Positions 51,586 through 60,230 of a stretch of 64,000 nt of DNA are shown here, one piece after another. The stretch lies in assembly GCA_007679095.1 (NCBI GenBank), contig VEFU01000006.1, positions 59,540-123,539 of the forward strand. The letters run 5' to 3'. The notes under the pieces are model-generated. The model did no database searches, had not been told where the DNA came from, and saw only the letters and a program-made list of their open reading frames with translations. Within the stretch, counting starts at the first letter, position 1; every line of letters begins with the position of its first letter. Source of the stretch: Paenibacillus bovis. GTDB lineage: Bacteria > Bacillota > Bacilli > Bacillales > Bacillaceae_C. The translations under genes were made by a program, and so were the position numbers.

Positions 51586-51900
51586 AATGATTCCTCATTT
51601 CACTGGATTGTTTATAGATCGTTCACTTATTTCAAAAGATTAAGTTTCACTTCTTTGCTCTTTAACAAATAAGTTGGAACCAATACGACAGATATATCCT
51701 ACTGCCCAAGGAGCATCATCTCTATTATTGTACAAACACCCTCTCAGTTTATCATGAAAGTCTCATATCATCATCGGATTGCTCTTTTAGCATTAAAAGC
51801 AGAAGATTACTGTTATGTATCTGGTCATACTCAGGTAAGATTTGTATGTTAACTGTACGAGCTATTTGGTAGCTACTCCATTAGCATTAATCTAAGCTAA

Positions 51901-51936
51901 AAAAAATGCCCCTTCACACATGACGGGGCATTTTTT
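51901..51936 (-). terminator. Terminator downstream of the VOC gene
   Basis: A perfect 12-bp stem AAAAAATGCCCC / GGGGCATTTTTT with a 12-nt loop. It lies in the 436-bp gap between the C45 acyltransferase and the VOC gene; the rest of that gap shows no gene. Confidence 0.85.
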
Positions 51937-52022
51937 ACTCTTTATTCGATTTATTAAATAAATAATATAATGTTAAAGCTGACGAGCAGAAATCTTTAAC
52001 CTTTTTAAAGTCCATTCTATAT

Positions 52023-52460
52023 TTATCCAAGTTTCTCCGCCAATTCTAAAATAATCCCCTTTGGACCACGAACATAGCATAACTTATAACTTTCTTCATA
52101 TTGTTCTATCTCACTAAAAATTTCCGTACCCCGCTTCTTCAGTTTTGCAATAATAGCATCAAGATCTTCAACAGCAAAACAAATATGTATGATACCCAGC
52201 GTATTAGGAGAAGGTTGCTCGTGAGCAGTTTCATTTAATGGCGAATGATATTTGACTAACTCTATCCATGTCTCTCCGTCAGGCATCCCCAATCCGACAC
52301 ATTCCGTTTTAACACCTTTTAGCCCAACAATTCTATCCAACTGCTCGCCATCCAATTCCCATTCCGCATGCACTTGGAGCCCTAAATCAAGAAAAAACTC
52401 TTTAGCTCCTGCAAGATCATTTACATTTATACTGACATGGTCCATTCTATGGATGTTCAT
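52023..52460 (-). CDS. VOC family protein (glyoxalase/methylmalonyl-CoA epimerase-like)
   Basis: A 145-residue vicinal-oxygen-chelate protein. Metal ligands are expected at His in MDHVSINVND, Glu in ETWIELVKY, His in GIIHICFAVEDL and Glu in GIILELAE. The start at 52460 follows GGAGG by 8 bp. It is 35 bp downstream of the deoxyribosyltransferase-like gene on the same strand. Substrate unknown. Confidence 0.85.
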   Translation of the reverse strand: MNIHRMDHVSINVNDLAGAKEFFLDLGLQVHAEWELDGEQLDRIVGLKGVKTECVGLGMPDGETWIELVKYHSPLNETAHEQPSPNTLGIIHICFAVEDLDAIIAKLKKRGTEIFSEIEQYEESYKLCYVRGPKGIILELAEKLG

Positions 52461-52494
52461 TTTAGATACCTCCATGATCAATATCACAACAAAC

Positions 52495-52893
52495 CTACAT
52501 CAATGTTTTATGTGATGTGACAAATTCAATTAGCTCCTCAATAGTCCCATTGCATTTTTGCACTTCTGGTACATGATAAAACGTACTAGTAGTATCAACA
52601 TTATTTACTTCATTATTTGGTGAATGGAGGTATATTCTTTTACCTTGACCAAGCGCAATACCTAATTCAATATGACTACCTTTACCTGCAGGTAATAAGA
52701 CAATAATAAAATCTGCTTCCTTAACTGCATTTAATTCTTGTATGCCTATCTCTCTTAAATCCTCGATTGTTGACGCCCTCTCATTTCTGGTCCAATCATA
52801 CGTCTGGATAAAACCTTTCTCTTTTAACAGATTACTAACTAAACGAACTTCATTGATGTTTTTAAAACTCGATGCAACATAAAACTTATTCAT
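52495..52893 (-). CDS. Nucleoside 2-deoxyribosyltransferase-like protein
   Basis: A 132-residue protein with the Nuc_deoxyrib_tr fold: FYVASSFKN at the N-terminus, DWTRNERAST, ADFIIVLLPAGKGSHIELGIALGQGK (the Ser-x-x-Glu region carries the usual nucleophilic Glu) and YHVPEVQKC. Might act on nucleosides or nucleotide derivatives. The ATG at 52893 is preferred over an upstream GTG because AAAGGG lies 8 bp before it. Confidence 0.8.
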   Translation of the reverse strand: MNKFYVASSFKNINEVRLVSNLLKEKGFIQTYDWTRNERASTIEDLREIGIQELNAVKEADFIIVLLPAGKGSHIELGIALGQGKRIYLHSPNNEVNNVDTTSTFYHVPEVQKCNGTIEELIEFVTSHKTLM

Positions 52894-53157
52894 CTTTTTC
52901 ACCCTTTATCTTTACTCTACCATGTTAAATCCGTATTTCTTATTGATGAGGTCAGCTATTGTCCTTAAAACCTCGTTAACTATCAGTTCCAATACATATT
53001 CTCTATAAGGGAAAAATATCCTCTTTTTATAATGAACATCATGCAGTTTAATTATATAATTATTTGAATAATTCAGATGAACCGGATGGAATTTAATGTT
53101 AATATGAAACTACTTATTAACCTAAAGCAGGAAAGTTATTATATCTGGTCAGGAGGA

Positions 53158-53334
53158 ATGAATTTGGCTATTGCATTTGCATATGGTGCAGTTATAAGTG
53201 GATTTCTATTGTATATTGTTACGATGAAACTTATAAAACAGATTATCAATAAGCATGATGATACCGGTCCGCTTACTTTTCTTGGCGCTGTTTTATTAGG
53301 GTTTATTGTATTTGCTATCATTACCCTCTATTGA
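53158..53334 (+). CDS. Small two-TM membrane protein, unknown function
   Basis: A protein of about 58 residues with membrane segments AIAFAYGAVISGFLLYIVTM and FLGAVLLGFIVFAIITLY joined by IKQIINKHDDTGPLT. TCAGGAGG lies very close to the ATG at 53158 and 7 bp before an in-frame TTG at 53164, so either may be the start; the longer frame from 53077 has no ribosome site. First of two plus-strand membrane microproteins. Confidence 0.55.
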   Translation: MNLAIAFAYGAVISGFLLYIVTMKLIKQIINKHDDTGPLTFLGAVLLGFIVFAIITLY

Positions 53335-53399
53335 TACTTTCTTGTACTATTAATAGCTTGCTAGCTAAGTAAATATTAAACAACATAGGGAGAAAAAAT

Positions 53400-53603
53400 A
53401 TGGAGTCATTGATTATTATTTTCTTTAATATTGGTTTCTTGTTTATGCCCATTTTGTGTATTATCTTTTGTTTGAATTTGGTATCTATCATAAAAAAAGT
53501 AAAAAATAATGAAAACACTAAAAAGAATACAATATGGTTAACTATTTCATTTACACTTATTATGTGGAGTATTGCAATGATTGGTGTGGCTGGAACTTAT
53601 TAA
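53400..53603 (+). CDS. Small two-TM membrane protein related to the one at 47005
   Basis: A 67-residue protein with membrane segments IIIFFNIGFLFMPILCIIFCLNL and WLTISFTLIMWSIAMIGVAG joined by a basic loop KKVKNNENTKKN. AGGGAG lies 7 bp before the ATG. The loop and preceding segment resemble the 66-residue protein at 47005. Function unknown. Confidence 0.65.
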   Translation: MESLIIIFFNIGFLFMPILCIIFCLNLVSIIKKVKNNENTKKNTIWLTISFTLIMWSIAMIGVAGTY

Positions 53604-53695
53604 ATCATATCTTCTATAATACGAGAGGGTGAATCTATAGAGTTAACCATTACAAGTTAGTTCCCCTCTTGTATTGGCCTTATCAAAATCTCCCA

Positions 53696-53942
53696 TTATA
53701 AATATCTTCCTAACCAATTAAACACGCGTTCATAATAATCTTTTATATTTTCATATTTCCAATACCCAAGAGAATGGTTCTCACCATCGTATAAAACTAA
53801 CTCTGCTGTTTTATTCAAACGCTTAAGAGCTGAGAACATAGGACCAACTTGATGTCCACATATTTTATCCCTTGTTCCTTGTATGATTAATACAGCTACT
53901 TCCACTTTATCAAAATCAAAAACATAAGAGTTACCATAAATT
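53696..53942 (-). pseudogene. C-terminal remnant of an alpha/beta-hydrolase (dienelactone hydrolase or S9 peptidase type)
   Basis: An open frame of about 80 codons, bounded upstream by a TGA, codes for VLIIQGTRDKICGHQVGPMFSALKRL and YDGENHSLGYW, the C-terminal end of an alpha/beta-hydrolase with its acidic (Asp) and His catalytic residues. The nucleophile domain is absent, and upstream sequence is replaced by the YjcZ-like gene and its terminator. The gene is decayed. Confidence 0.7.
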
Positions 53943-54017
53943 CAGAAGGAATGATTTCAATTTTTGATAGACTCAAACTTTGATATGTATTTCCACCTAA
54001 AACAGAACAAAAAATAA

Positions 54018-54041
54018 AGGCTTGAGGAGAGTGCCTCGAGC
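54018..54041 (-). terminator. Terminator of the YjcZ-like gene
   Basis: GGCTCGAGG / CCTCAAGCC stem (one mismatch) followed on the minus strand by TTTATTTTTTG. Confidence 0.8.
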
Positions 54042-54073
54042 CCTTACATGATTTTTCATTTCTAACATCATTA

Positions 54074-54295
54074 TTAGCAAAAGCTGTAACAAACTGCACC
54101 TACTATGATAAGTAATATAAACAATATTACAATTAGAACAAAATCGTTCCTTTCAGGAGGACATGCATAACTATAAACAGGACATCCATAATCATAAGCA
54201 GGAGCTGTATACGTAGGCATTGGAGCAACATTTGGAGCGACATTCGGTGGCATATTAGCCCCAACATAAGGTGCTGCGTTTAGATTTGGTTCCAT
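54074..54295 (-). CDS. YjcZ-like sporulation protein with a proline-rich N-terminus
   Basis: A 73-residue protein. The C-terminal half NDFVLIVILFILLIIVGAVC is the near-invariant YjcZ-family membrane segment; YjcZ proteins are made during sporulation. The N-terminal half is longer than usual and is rich in Pro, Ala and Tyr (NMPPNVAPNVAPMPTY with a repeated PNVAP). It also has cysteines (YGCPVYSYACPP). AAGGGAAGTG precedes the ATG at 54295. Confidence 0.78.
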   Translation of the reverse strand: MEPNLNAAPYVGANMPPNVAPNVAPMPTYTAPAYDYGCPVYSYACPPERNDFVLIVILFILLIIVGAVCYSFC

Positions 54296-54439
54296 TATCA
54301 CACTTCCCTTCATCAAAGAAATATCTCTATATAGTACTCTAGGAATTGGGTTTTGAGCCCGTCTATAAAAAAATGGGTAATTGTCAGGGTGTGTGATACT
54401 AGGCATATAAAAATTTTTGCGATACTGTACAGTCAGCTA

Positions 54440-55204
54440 CTACATTTTATTATTTCCATTGTTTGTATACCAACTTGTCACTCTATATAAATAATTAAAA
54501 TTTGGTCTTGTTACTAATTGTGTTAAATAAGCGGATTGCTGACTGTCCTCTTCTCTTTTCTCATTAAGAATTTTAATCATTTCTTCTGTTGTTCCAATAC
54601 TGAATCCATGTCCAAATAATTTATTATCATTAAGGAGAACAGCATTTACTCCTCTATACTGTGGTTTCTTTCGATCAAAGTCAGGATTATTGACGTACAA
54701 CACATCACCAGATAAAAAATTATCGGAATAAAAGGTATGGATACCTAGATCTGTATCTGTATGCCAACTGTAAAGATATAGATTCTGAAACAATGAATTA
54801 AATAATTTGCTACCAATACTATGCAATACAGCATGATAATAGATAATTGGTATCGAGGTTGCACATTCATATGCATAAAGTGAACTGTTCTGAAAAATAT
54901 CCACAATCGCATCAGACGGTCGTACATCATTTCTTAAAAGAAACCCGCCAGCTCTTGTTAAGTGCCAGAACCTTGGGTTGCACTTCGCATTTGCAAAGTT
55001 TGTAAATGCTGCTTCACCACTGTTCATTTCTTTCGCACTTTCAATAATATTTTCTCGCACTTTAAGTTCAAACAATAATTCATACTCGGAATAATAACTA
55101 TATAAAACAGGGTCCTTCTGCATCTGTTGAATAATTGTTTTCTCCACATCCCCAAGCTGCCAATTTTCATTTTCTTGAAACTCGACACCTGAAATTTGAA
55201 GCAT
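54440..55204 (-). CDS. tgl: Protein-glutamine gamma-glutamyltransferase (spore coat transglutaminase)
   Basis: A 254-residue Bacillus-type transglutaminase that forms epsilon-(gamma-glutamyl)-lysine cross-links in the spore coat. The catalytic Cys114 lies in YAYECATSIPIIYY and the His in LFGHGFSIG (His199). The Glu before the cysteine (Glu113) is kept, but the second catalytic Glu of B. subtilis Tgl (in RGEN) is replaced by Val in RGVNAVLL. Located beside the YjcZ-like sporulation gene. Confidence 0.9.
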   Translation of the reverse strand: MLQISGVEFQENENWQLGDVEKTIIQQMQKDPVLYSYYSEYELLFELKVRENIIESAKEMNSGEAAFTNFANAKCNPRFWHLTRAGGFLLRNDVRPSDAIVDIFQNSSLYAYECATSIPIIYYHAVLHSIGSKLFNSLFQNLYLYSWHTDTDLGIHTFYSDNFLSGDVLYVNNPDFDRKKPQYRGVNAVLLNDNKLFGHGFSIGTTEEMIKILNEKREEDSQQSAYLTQLVTRPNFNYLYRVTSWYTNNGNNKM

Positions 55205-55371
55205 ACAATCCCCACCCTATCGGCATTTAACTGCATTCAATATCTAACATATTCTTATTTTAATGAAGCATGTTAATTATTTTTGTAGGTCAAGGGTTAA
55301 AAAAAGAACTCCTATAATTTTGAGTTCTGAAATTCAGTTTCATTTCTAACAGAGCCTTTATATTGAAATCC

Positions 55372-55893
55372 TTAAATATTTGTATACTTATAATCTTGGC
55401 CTTCTTCTCTTTTTTTGTTTATCATGTTCTGATCAAGTCCATTACAGATGGAAAAATAGCCATTGTTCAAGTGAAATCCTATCCCAACTAATGAATCCTT
55501 AGTGTTTATTTCGCATTTTTCTATAATCTCGATCCCAGTCACCCTTTTACCAATAGCAAAATGAAGGTCTTCTAACCTATTTTTTTCCCATTTAAGGTCT
55601 AAATCTGTTCCATACCAACAAAGTTCTCCAGGAACAGGAATCTCATCAAAAGAAACAGCGTATTCGTCCCATTTAAACGCACATAATTCAATTTGACAAT
55701 CTTCAAATCTTATAATCACAGGACCGTCATTAAACCATTTATCTTCATCTTGATCCCACGCAACCCATATTTCTTCTACATTCATACCAATCAGAGCTTC
55801 AAATCTAGTTCCATAGTCTTCTATTATATTGGATGCATTACTATATATTTTAGGTTTGTAATTATTAATTCCAAACATAGAAAAATCACCCAT
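55372..55893 (-). CDS. Uncharacterised soluble protein, 173 residues
   Basis: An acidic soluble protein with no signal peptide or membrane segment. Aromatic-rich stretches (EEIWVAWDQDEDKWFNDGPVI and GELCWYGTDLDLKWE) and a C-terminal GIGFHLNNGYFSICNGLDQN are visible. The style resembles SMI1/immunity-like proteins of Firmicutes, but I cannot place it in a family. No toxin gene is adjacent. Confidence 0.65.
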   Translation of the reverse strand: MGDFSMFGINNYKPKIYSNASNIIEDYGTRFEALIGMNVEEIWVAWDQDEDKWFNDGPVIIRFEDCQIELCAFKWDEYAVSFDEIPVPGELCWYGTDLDLKWEKNRLEDLHFAIGKRVTGIEIIEKCEINTKDSLVGIGFHLNNGYFSICNGLDQNMINKKREEGQDYKYTNI

Positions 55894-55931
55894 ATCAACT
55901 CTTCAAATGAAAAAGTAATCTATTAAATTAC

Positions 55932-56411
55932 CTAGAGTTCGTTTCTCTTCACCATCGTCATAAATTCAGCCAACTCCGTACTAAATTCGTCTTGTTTAAT
56001 AAAACCAAGCTTTTCATATAGACGAATCGCTCTTTGATTGAACTTTGCCACTGTAAGTCTAATTGGAATCCCTTCATATTCTTTTTCAATATAACGAAGA
56101 ATAAAAGAGCAAAATTCAAATCCATTCCCTTTCCCTACATTTTTAGGATTCATCCCTAGTCCCATATCAATGGCTTCTTCTAAATAAACACCAATTTTTC
56201 TCCCAAAAGGAACTTGAGCATTATTACCAGTACAAAAAAATCCAAATAATTCTTTATGATTATTCACAAGTGCAATATATGATCCATCCAGCAATTCCTT
56301 CATACCTTCATCTGATACTTCATTATTATAGAAATCATATGGTTGCTCATATTTCCAGCTAAGTATTTCTTTTGCCTTTTCTTCATTCATTTTTTCTGCA
56401 AATAACTTCAT
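55932..56411 (-). CDS. GNAT family N-acetyltransferase
   Basis: A 159-residue acetyltransferase fold: LALVNNHKELFGFFCTG-like strand region, GMNPKNVGKGNGFEF (acetyl-CoA loop, motif A) and RAIRLYEKLGFIKQDEF (motif B). Substrate unknown. Confidence 0.85.
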   Translation of the reverse strand: MKLFAEKMNEEKAKEILSWKYEQPYDFYNNEVSDEGMKELLDGSYIALVNNHKELFGFFCTGNNAQVPFGRKIGVYLEEAIDMGLGMNPKNVGKGNGFEFCSFILRYIEKEYEGIPIRLTVAKFNQRAIRLYEKLGFIKQDEFSTELAEFMTMVKRNEL

Positions 56412-56610
56412 AATCTACTCCCTTTCTACAAAGAGCAAACTGAATCTATATATGTATCAAAATAATATTCTGAATCTTAAGTTAAGTCAAGCTTCAAATT
56501 AATCCCAACAATTTCCAATAAAAGGTTGACAACGCTACCATTTGTCTATACTATTTTGAGTGTAATTTTACCTTCGTAAATTACAATAATAACTAATGAG
56601 GTGATAGATC

Positions 56611-57027
56611 GTGACATTGCAATCAAGTATGACATTTATCAATCTTCCTGTTAAAGGTTTACAGAAGACAATGGATTTTTTCACACACATTGGATTTGCA
56701 TTTAACCCACAATTCACCGATGAAAATGCAGCTAGCATGATTATAAATGACAACACGTATGCCCACTTTCTTATAGAATCGTACTTCAAGACCTTCATCA
56801 CAAAGGAAATTTCCGATGCTAAGAAGAGCACCGAAGTATTAATCGCTCTTGCTGCAGAAAGTAAGGAACAAGTAGATGAAATCGTAAATAAAGCAATAGC
56901 GTCTGGGGGTAGCCCAGCATCCGACCCGAAAGATCTCGGTTTTATGTACCAATGGAGCTTTCAAGATTTAGACGGGCATATTTGGGAAGTAGCCTATATG
57001 GACCCATCCGCTATGCAAGAAGGATAA
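56611..57027 (+). CDS. VOC family protein, glyoxalase/bleomycin-resistance type, GTG start
   Basis: A 138-residue protein: FINLPVKGLQKTMDFFTHIGFAFNPQF, then DNTYAHFLIES, PKDLGFMYQWSFQDLDGHIWEVAYMDPSA. The last segment with the HxWE motif is typical of the YP_-type lactoylglutathione-lyase-like proteins in Bacillus. GAGG lies 9 bp before the GTG. Single gene with its own strong terminator. Confidence 0.85.
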   Translation: MTLQSSMTFINLPVKGLQKTMDFFTHIGFAFNPQFTDENAASMIINDNTYAHFLIESYFKTFITKEISDAKKSTEVLIALAAESKEQVDEIVNKAIASGGSPASDPKDLGFMYQWSFQDLDGHIWEVAYMDPSAMQEG

Positions 57028-57046
57028 TATTTTTCAACTCAACACC

Positions 57047-57095
57047 AAAACGACGCTTCTTCATTTCCTATTCGGAGGTTAAGAAGCGTCGTTTT
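57047..57095 (+). terminator. Terminator of the VOC gene at 56611
   Basis: A perfect stem AAAACGACGCTTCTT / AAGAAGCGTCGTTTT with a 19-nt loop, followed by ATATTATCC. Confidence 0.88.
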
Positions 57096-57147
57096 ATATT
57101 ATCCAATCAAATTTTGATGGATCAAATTCTCTTAAAAAGAAGTGAAC

Positions 57148-57480
57148 TCACCAAACCTCTTTTGCTTTTTCTATTCCATTTAAGCTTATTGGGTATTTTT
57201 GCATTTGAAATGGACATATTTTATTATATTTTTTTATCTTCTTATTAATTATTTTAATATCTTCTTCTGTTTTACAAGCATGCACTAATTCAGATATTTC
57301 TTTTTGTAATTTTAACCAAGGCGGCAAATATCCTGCATCTTTTGCTATCCGTTGAAAGTGTTGATACGTATCCATTTGTAAATATTCTTTCGGGATTGGT
57401 TTGCCTTTCCCTTTAAAATTATCCTTTTCACCAGAAGCTTCTAAAATATCGCCAATTAGGTCATTATATTTTCTTTCCAT
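57148..57480 (-). CDS. DUF1992 (DnaJ homologue subfamily C member 28-like) protein
   Basis: A 110-residue protein with FKGKGKPIPKEYL, GYLPPWLKLQKEI and NKKIKKYNKICP, which match DUF1992 (B. subtilis YhdN type). Function unknown. Ends just beside the shared terminator region of the VOC gene. Confidence 0.78.
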   Translation of the reverse strand: MERKYNDLIGDILEASGEKDNFKGKGKPIPKEYLQMDTYQHFQRIAKDAGYLPPWLKLQKEISELVHACKTEEDIKIINKKIKKYNKICPFQMQKYPISLNGIEKAKEVW

Positions 57481-57549
57481 AAAAACTCTCCTTCGTGGAA
57501 GTGATTGTCGAACTTCACTTGTCTCTTCTTGGATTCATGGAGATGTGGA

Positions 57550-57995
57550 CTATTTCATCTTCTCTAAAAGTAAGTAATCCTTTGTTTTATTCATTGGTAT
57601 CTCATATCTACTGCCGAATTCCATTAATTCATCATAAATATTCTTTGGCGTGAAGTTTAAAATTCTAAAGTTAAAACCTTTATCATGTTTTACAATCACA
57701 CATTTCTGTGACCAACCAGCACGTTTAAATGTCATCATCTTAATTTGTTGATGACTCACTGTTTTATGAAAAAACGGATTTTATATGTCAAACAGCCATC
57801 GGCTACTTCCAATCTAAAATCCAAAAAAAAGCTGATTAAAATAAACAGTGCAAATGGAATTAGATAATACAACATCCATAGTTCGCCATCGATGCTTGGA
57901 AATATGGTAATTAACATCAGTAATATCATAACATATGCCAACCTCATCGTCTTTGCTTGATAAATCAACGATTCACCCCCAGCTGAACTGCCCAT
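57550..57995 (-). pseudogene. Two-TM protein gene split by a frameshift in a T run
   Basis: The upstream part (57756-57995, 79 residues) has two membrane segments and ends LTYKIRFFIKQ. The downstream part (57550-57759, 69 residues) begins in the other frame inside HKTVSHQQIKMMTFKRAGW. One extra T in the six-T run on the minus strand (plus 57769-57774) would give a continuous RFFHKTVSHQQIK and a protein of about 147 residues with a C-terminal beta-rich domain, like PH-domain-type small membrane proteins. Broken gene or sequencing error. Confidence 0.65.
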
Positions 57996-58027
57996 TTAGT
58001 TCGAAAAGAGTGCACTTGGCTAGTAAA

Positions 58028-58426
58028 CTATCGAGTAGCAATGTAAATTTCTATTCGACCATCAGGATAATAGTTTTCATAATCATATGTATAAGCTCTC
58101 TTTACATTACCGTTCTCTTCACTTTCCCATATTTGCTTCCAACTGTTCAGTATTCCACTTTCAACTGATGTATCTACTTCAAAAACCTTATATTTATTTG
58201 TGTTCGGAATATGAATGGAAGATGCTTTATCTTCACTTTGTATCGCTACACTTAATGTATAATCCCCTTTAAAGTCACTCTCGTAATCATGATAGAGTCC
58301 ATATGTAACCCCATCGTGATTTTCTAACACACTTGATGCCTCTTTCCATACATCTGTAATCTTTTGCATGACGGATTCGTCTTTAACATTATTAGTTCTT
58401 ACACTTTTTATAATCTTTAAGTTCAT
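58028..58426 (-). CDS. GyrI-like / effector-binding domain protein
   Basis: A 132-residue free-standing effector-binding domain: KIIKSVRTNNVKDESVMQKITDVWKEA, GVTYGLYHDYESDF, NKYKVFEVDTS and the C-terminal YENYYPDGRIEIYIAT, the last of which is the classic GyrI/Rob-type ending. Such proteins bind small hydrophobic ligands. No regulator domain is attached. Confidence 0.82.
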   Translation of the reverse strand: MNLKIIKSVRTNNVKDESVMQKITDVWKEASSVLENHDGVTYGLYHDYESDFKGDYTLSVAIQSEDKASSIHIPNTNKYKVFEVDTSVESGILNSWKQIWESEENGNVKRAYTYDYENYYPDGRIEIYIATR

Positions 58427-58454
58427 CGAAAATACTCCTCCTCATGTTTTTAAA

Positions 58455-58811
58455 TCAAGGATTTACAGAATGCTTCTTTCGTTTTAAATAAACTCCTAAA
58501 AACAACAGAACTAAACTATAGATGCTAAAACCAACTAGCATAACCGTTGCTTCACTCGTAAAACTAATTGGCTCTAATCCGCTATGACTGTTCATATGTT
58601 CCTCTTCCGATTTGTAGAAATTCCAAATCACCGAAGAAATAAAAACATATAAAAATAGTAGGAACGTCGATTTTATATAAAGTAATGTTTTCTCTTTAGA
58701 AGAAATAGATAGCATAATATAAAAGAAAAGAGCACCATATACAATCATCATTATAATCATTTCAGAAATACTGATTTTCAGATCCAATTTTATTTCCTCC
58801 TGTTTAGACAA
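58455..58811 (-). CDS. Three-TM membrane protein, unknown
   Basis: A 118-residue protein with hydrophobic segments ISEMIIMMIVYGALFFYIML, TFLLFLYVFISSVIWNFY and VMLVGFSIYSLVLLFLGVYL and a KRKKH tail. No motif recognised. It is transcribed in the same direction as the GyrI-like gene 28 bp downstream and the four-TM gene upstream; all three may share a transcript. Confidence 0.65.
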   Translation of the reverse strand: MSKQEEIKLDLKISISEMIIMMIVYGALFFYIMLSISSKEKTLLYIKSTFLLFLYVFISSVIWNFYKSEEEHMNSHSGLEPISFTSEATVMLVGFSIYSLVLLFLGVYLKRKKHSVNP

Positions 58812-58843
58812 AGCTGTCCCTTCGTTTTAAAAATGAGTTAAGA

Positions 58844-59197
58844 TTATGATTTGTTGCTAGTTCTAATGACCTTTTTAATTAGATGAGTAATTCCATATCC
58901 AAGAAATCCAATAAGCAAATATGCAAATATATAGAAAAACGCGCTGCTGTTCATCCATATAAGGAGAACAAGAATGTAAGCAGCAATCGAAATTCCTAAT
59001 GATACGAAAATATTTCCTCTAACGAGTGAACAAGCTGAACCTTGTAGAAAAAACAATGTCGGGTAAAAAATCATTAAGGAAGAAATTGCCCAACTTCCAG
59101 ATGACAAATCATCAGAAATAACAAAGGTGATACAAGCAAGCATAAAGATGAACAAGACTGGCACAGCAATATGAACGACACGAAGCATTTTTTTCAA
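58844..59197 (-). CDS. Four-TM membrane protein, unknown
   Basis: A 117-residue hydrophobic protein with segments around VHIAVPVLFIFMLACITFVI, LMIFYPTLFFLQGSACSLV, IFVSLGISIAAYILVLLIW and FFYIFAYLLIGFLGYGITHL. No motif recognised. It lies between the broken kinase gene and the three-TM gene on the same strand. Confidence 0.65.
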   Translation of the reverse strand: MKKMLRVVHIAVPVLFIFMLACITFVISDDLSSGSWAISSLMIFYPTLFFLQGSACSLVRGNIFVSLGISIAAYILVLLIWMNSSAFFYIFAYLLIGFLGYGITHLIKKVIRTSNKS

Positions 59198-59236
59198 AAA
59201 TTTTCACCCCTAAATGTGAACTAGCAATACAAAGCA

Positions 59237-60105
59237 CTAGTTTAGTGCAGCTTCCCAAGATTGGAACAACTCTTTTACAGAGGAAAATCTGTCTTTCTTA
59301 TTTGGTTGTATTGCCTTCATTACGACCTCATAAAGTTCTGGACCAGCATCCCACTTTTCATAGGAACGGTCGAGTTCCCCGCCAAATAATCCAAATGCGA
59401 TTGCACCCATATTAAATACATTTGTTTTTTCATCAATTTCAGCACCTCGTTCTAATTCTTCTGGTGACATAAATCTCGATGAACCCCATAGTCTTCCCAT
59501 TGTATTGATAAATGGTTTTTTCTGATAAAAATCAATATCACAAATTTTGGTGACGTTATTTTTAAAGTCATATAAAATGCTGCCATCATAAAAGTCGACC
59601 GCAACATAATTGTTTTTTTCCACGTGCACATGGAACTCCAATATCGTTTTATATGATTTCAAGCGTTGTTCTATCGACAAATTTTTAAAACGAAAAAATG
59701 GAGAATCAGGATGTGTATATTTATGTGGAGGAGGAAATGACCAATGAGGATGAAGACATTGTCCATCAAACCAATCAAAAACTACTGCATAACCGTTGTC
59801 GGTCGCAAAATGTTCGCGTAGGTTTACTAAGTGCTTATGTTGTAAATCCTCATAAACAGGGATCGATTCCTTTAACCTGGATATAGCGTCTTCTGGCTTC
59901 CCTTTATATTCCGTCGTTTTTGCACCAGTATATTTTACAAACTTTCTAACCCCATCGTTCTCAATTCCAAAGGATATATTTCCCGAATCTTGTTTATCGA
60001 ACGCGCGGTGAATACTGTGCCCATTGCTTCAAGCCATTCAACATTATGTTTTTCTTTTAATTGGAATGTGATTCTATCTAAATTTATGTCATGTAATTTG
60101 TCCAT
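59237..60105 (-). pseudogene. Ser/Thr protein kinase-like gene with one frameshift
   Basis: Translation begins at an ATG (60105) after GGGAGG, MDKLHDINLDRITFQLKEKHN, and after 33 codons shifts frame at the CGCGCG stretch (plus 60002-60007). The second frame continues unbroken for about 255 codons: QDSGNISFGIENDG, HKHLVNLREHF, the catalytic-loop-like YVAVDFYDGSILYDF, a DID in place of DFG, and GSSRFMSPEELERGAEI as the activation and APE-like region. Removing two bases (one CG) restores a kinase of about 288 residues known in Bacillus genomes. Confidence 0.75.
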
Positions 60106-60195
60106 GAAAACCTCCCATTCTTGTTCTCTAATAAAACCTATTCTCCTTTAAAGCTAAATAATCCTCCTAACACCTGTTTTAATCCAATAAAAAAA

Positions 60196-60219
60196 GCATT
60201 AATCCTTCACGATTAATGC
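60196..60219 (-). terminator. Terminator of the methyltransferase gene
   Basis: GCATTAATC / GATTAATGC perfect 9-bp stem, 6-nt loop, followed by TTTTTTTATTGG on the minus strand. Confidence 0.8.
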
Positions 60220-60230
60220 CACCAGTATTC

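Noticed and set aside
51590..51900. Gene remnant between the C45 and VOC genes
   Set aside because: No frame longer than a few codons matched anything I recognise.
59698..59886. Plus-strand ORF overlapping the kinase
   Set aside because: The minus-strand frame gives continuous kinase sequence through the same DNA.
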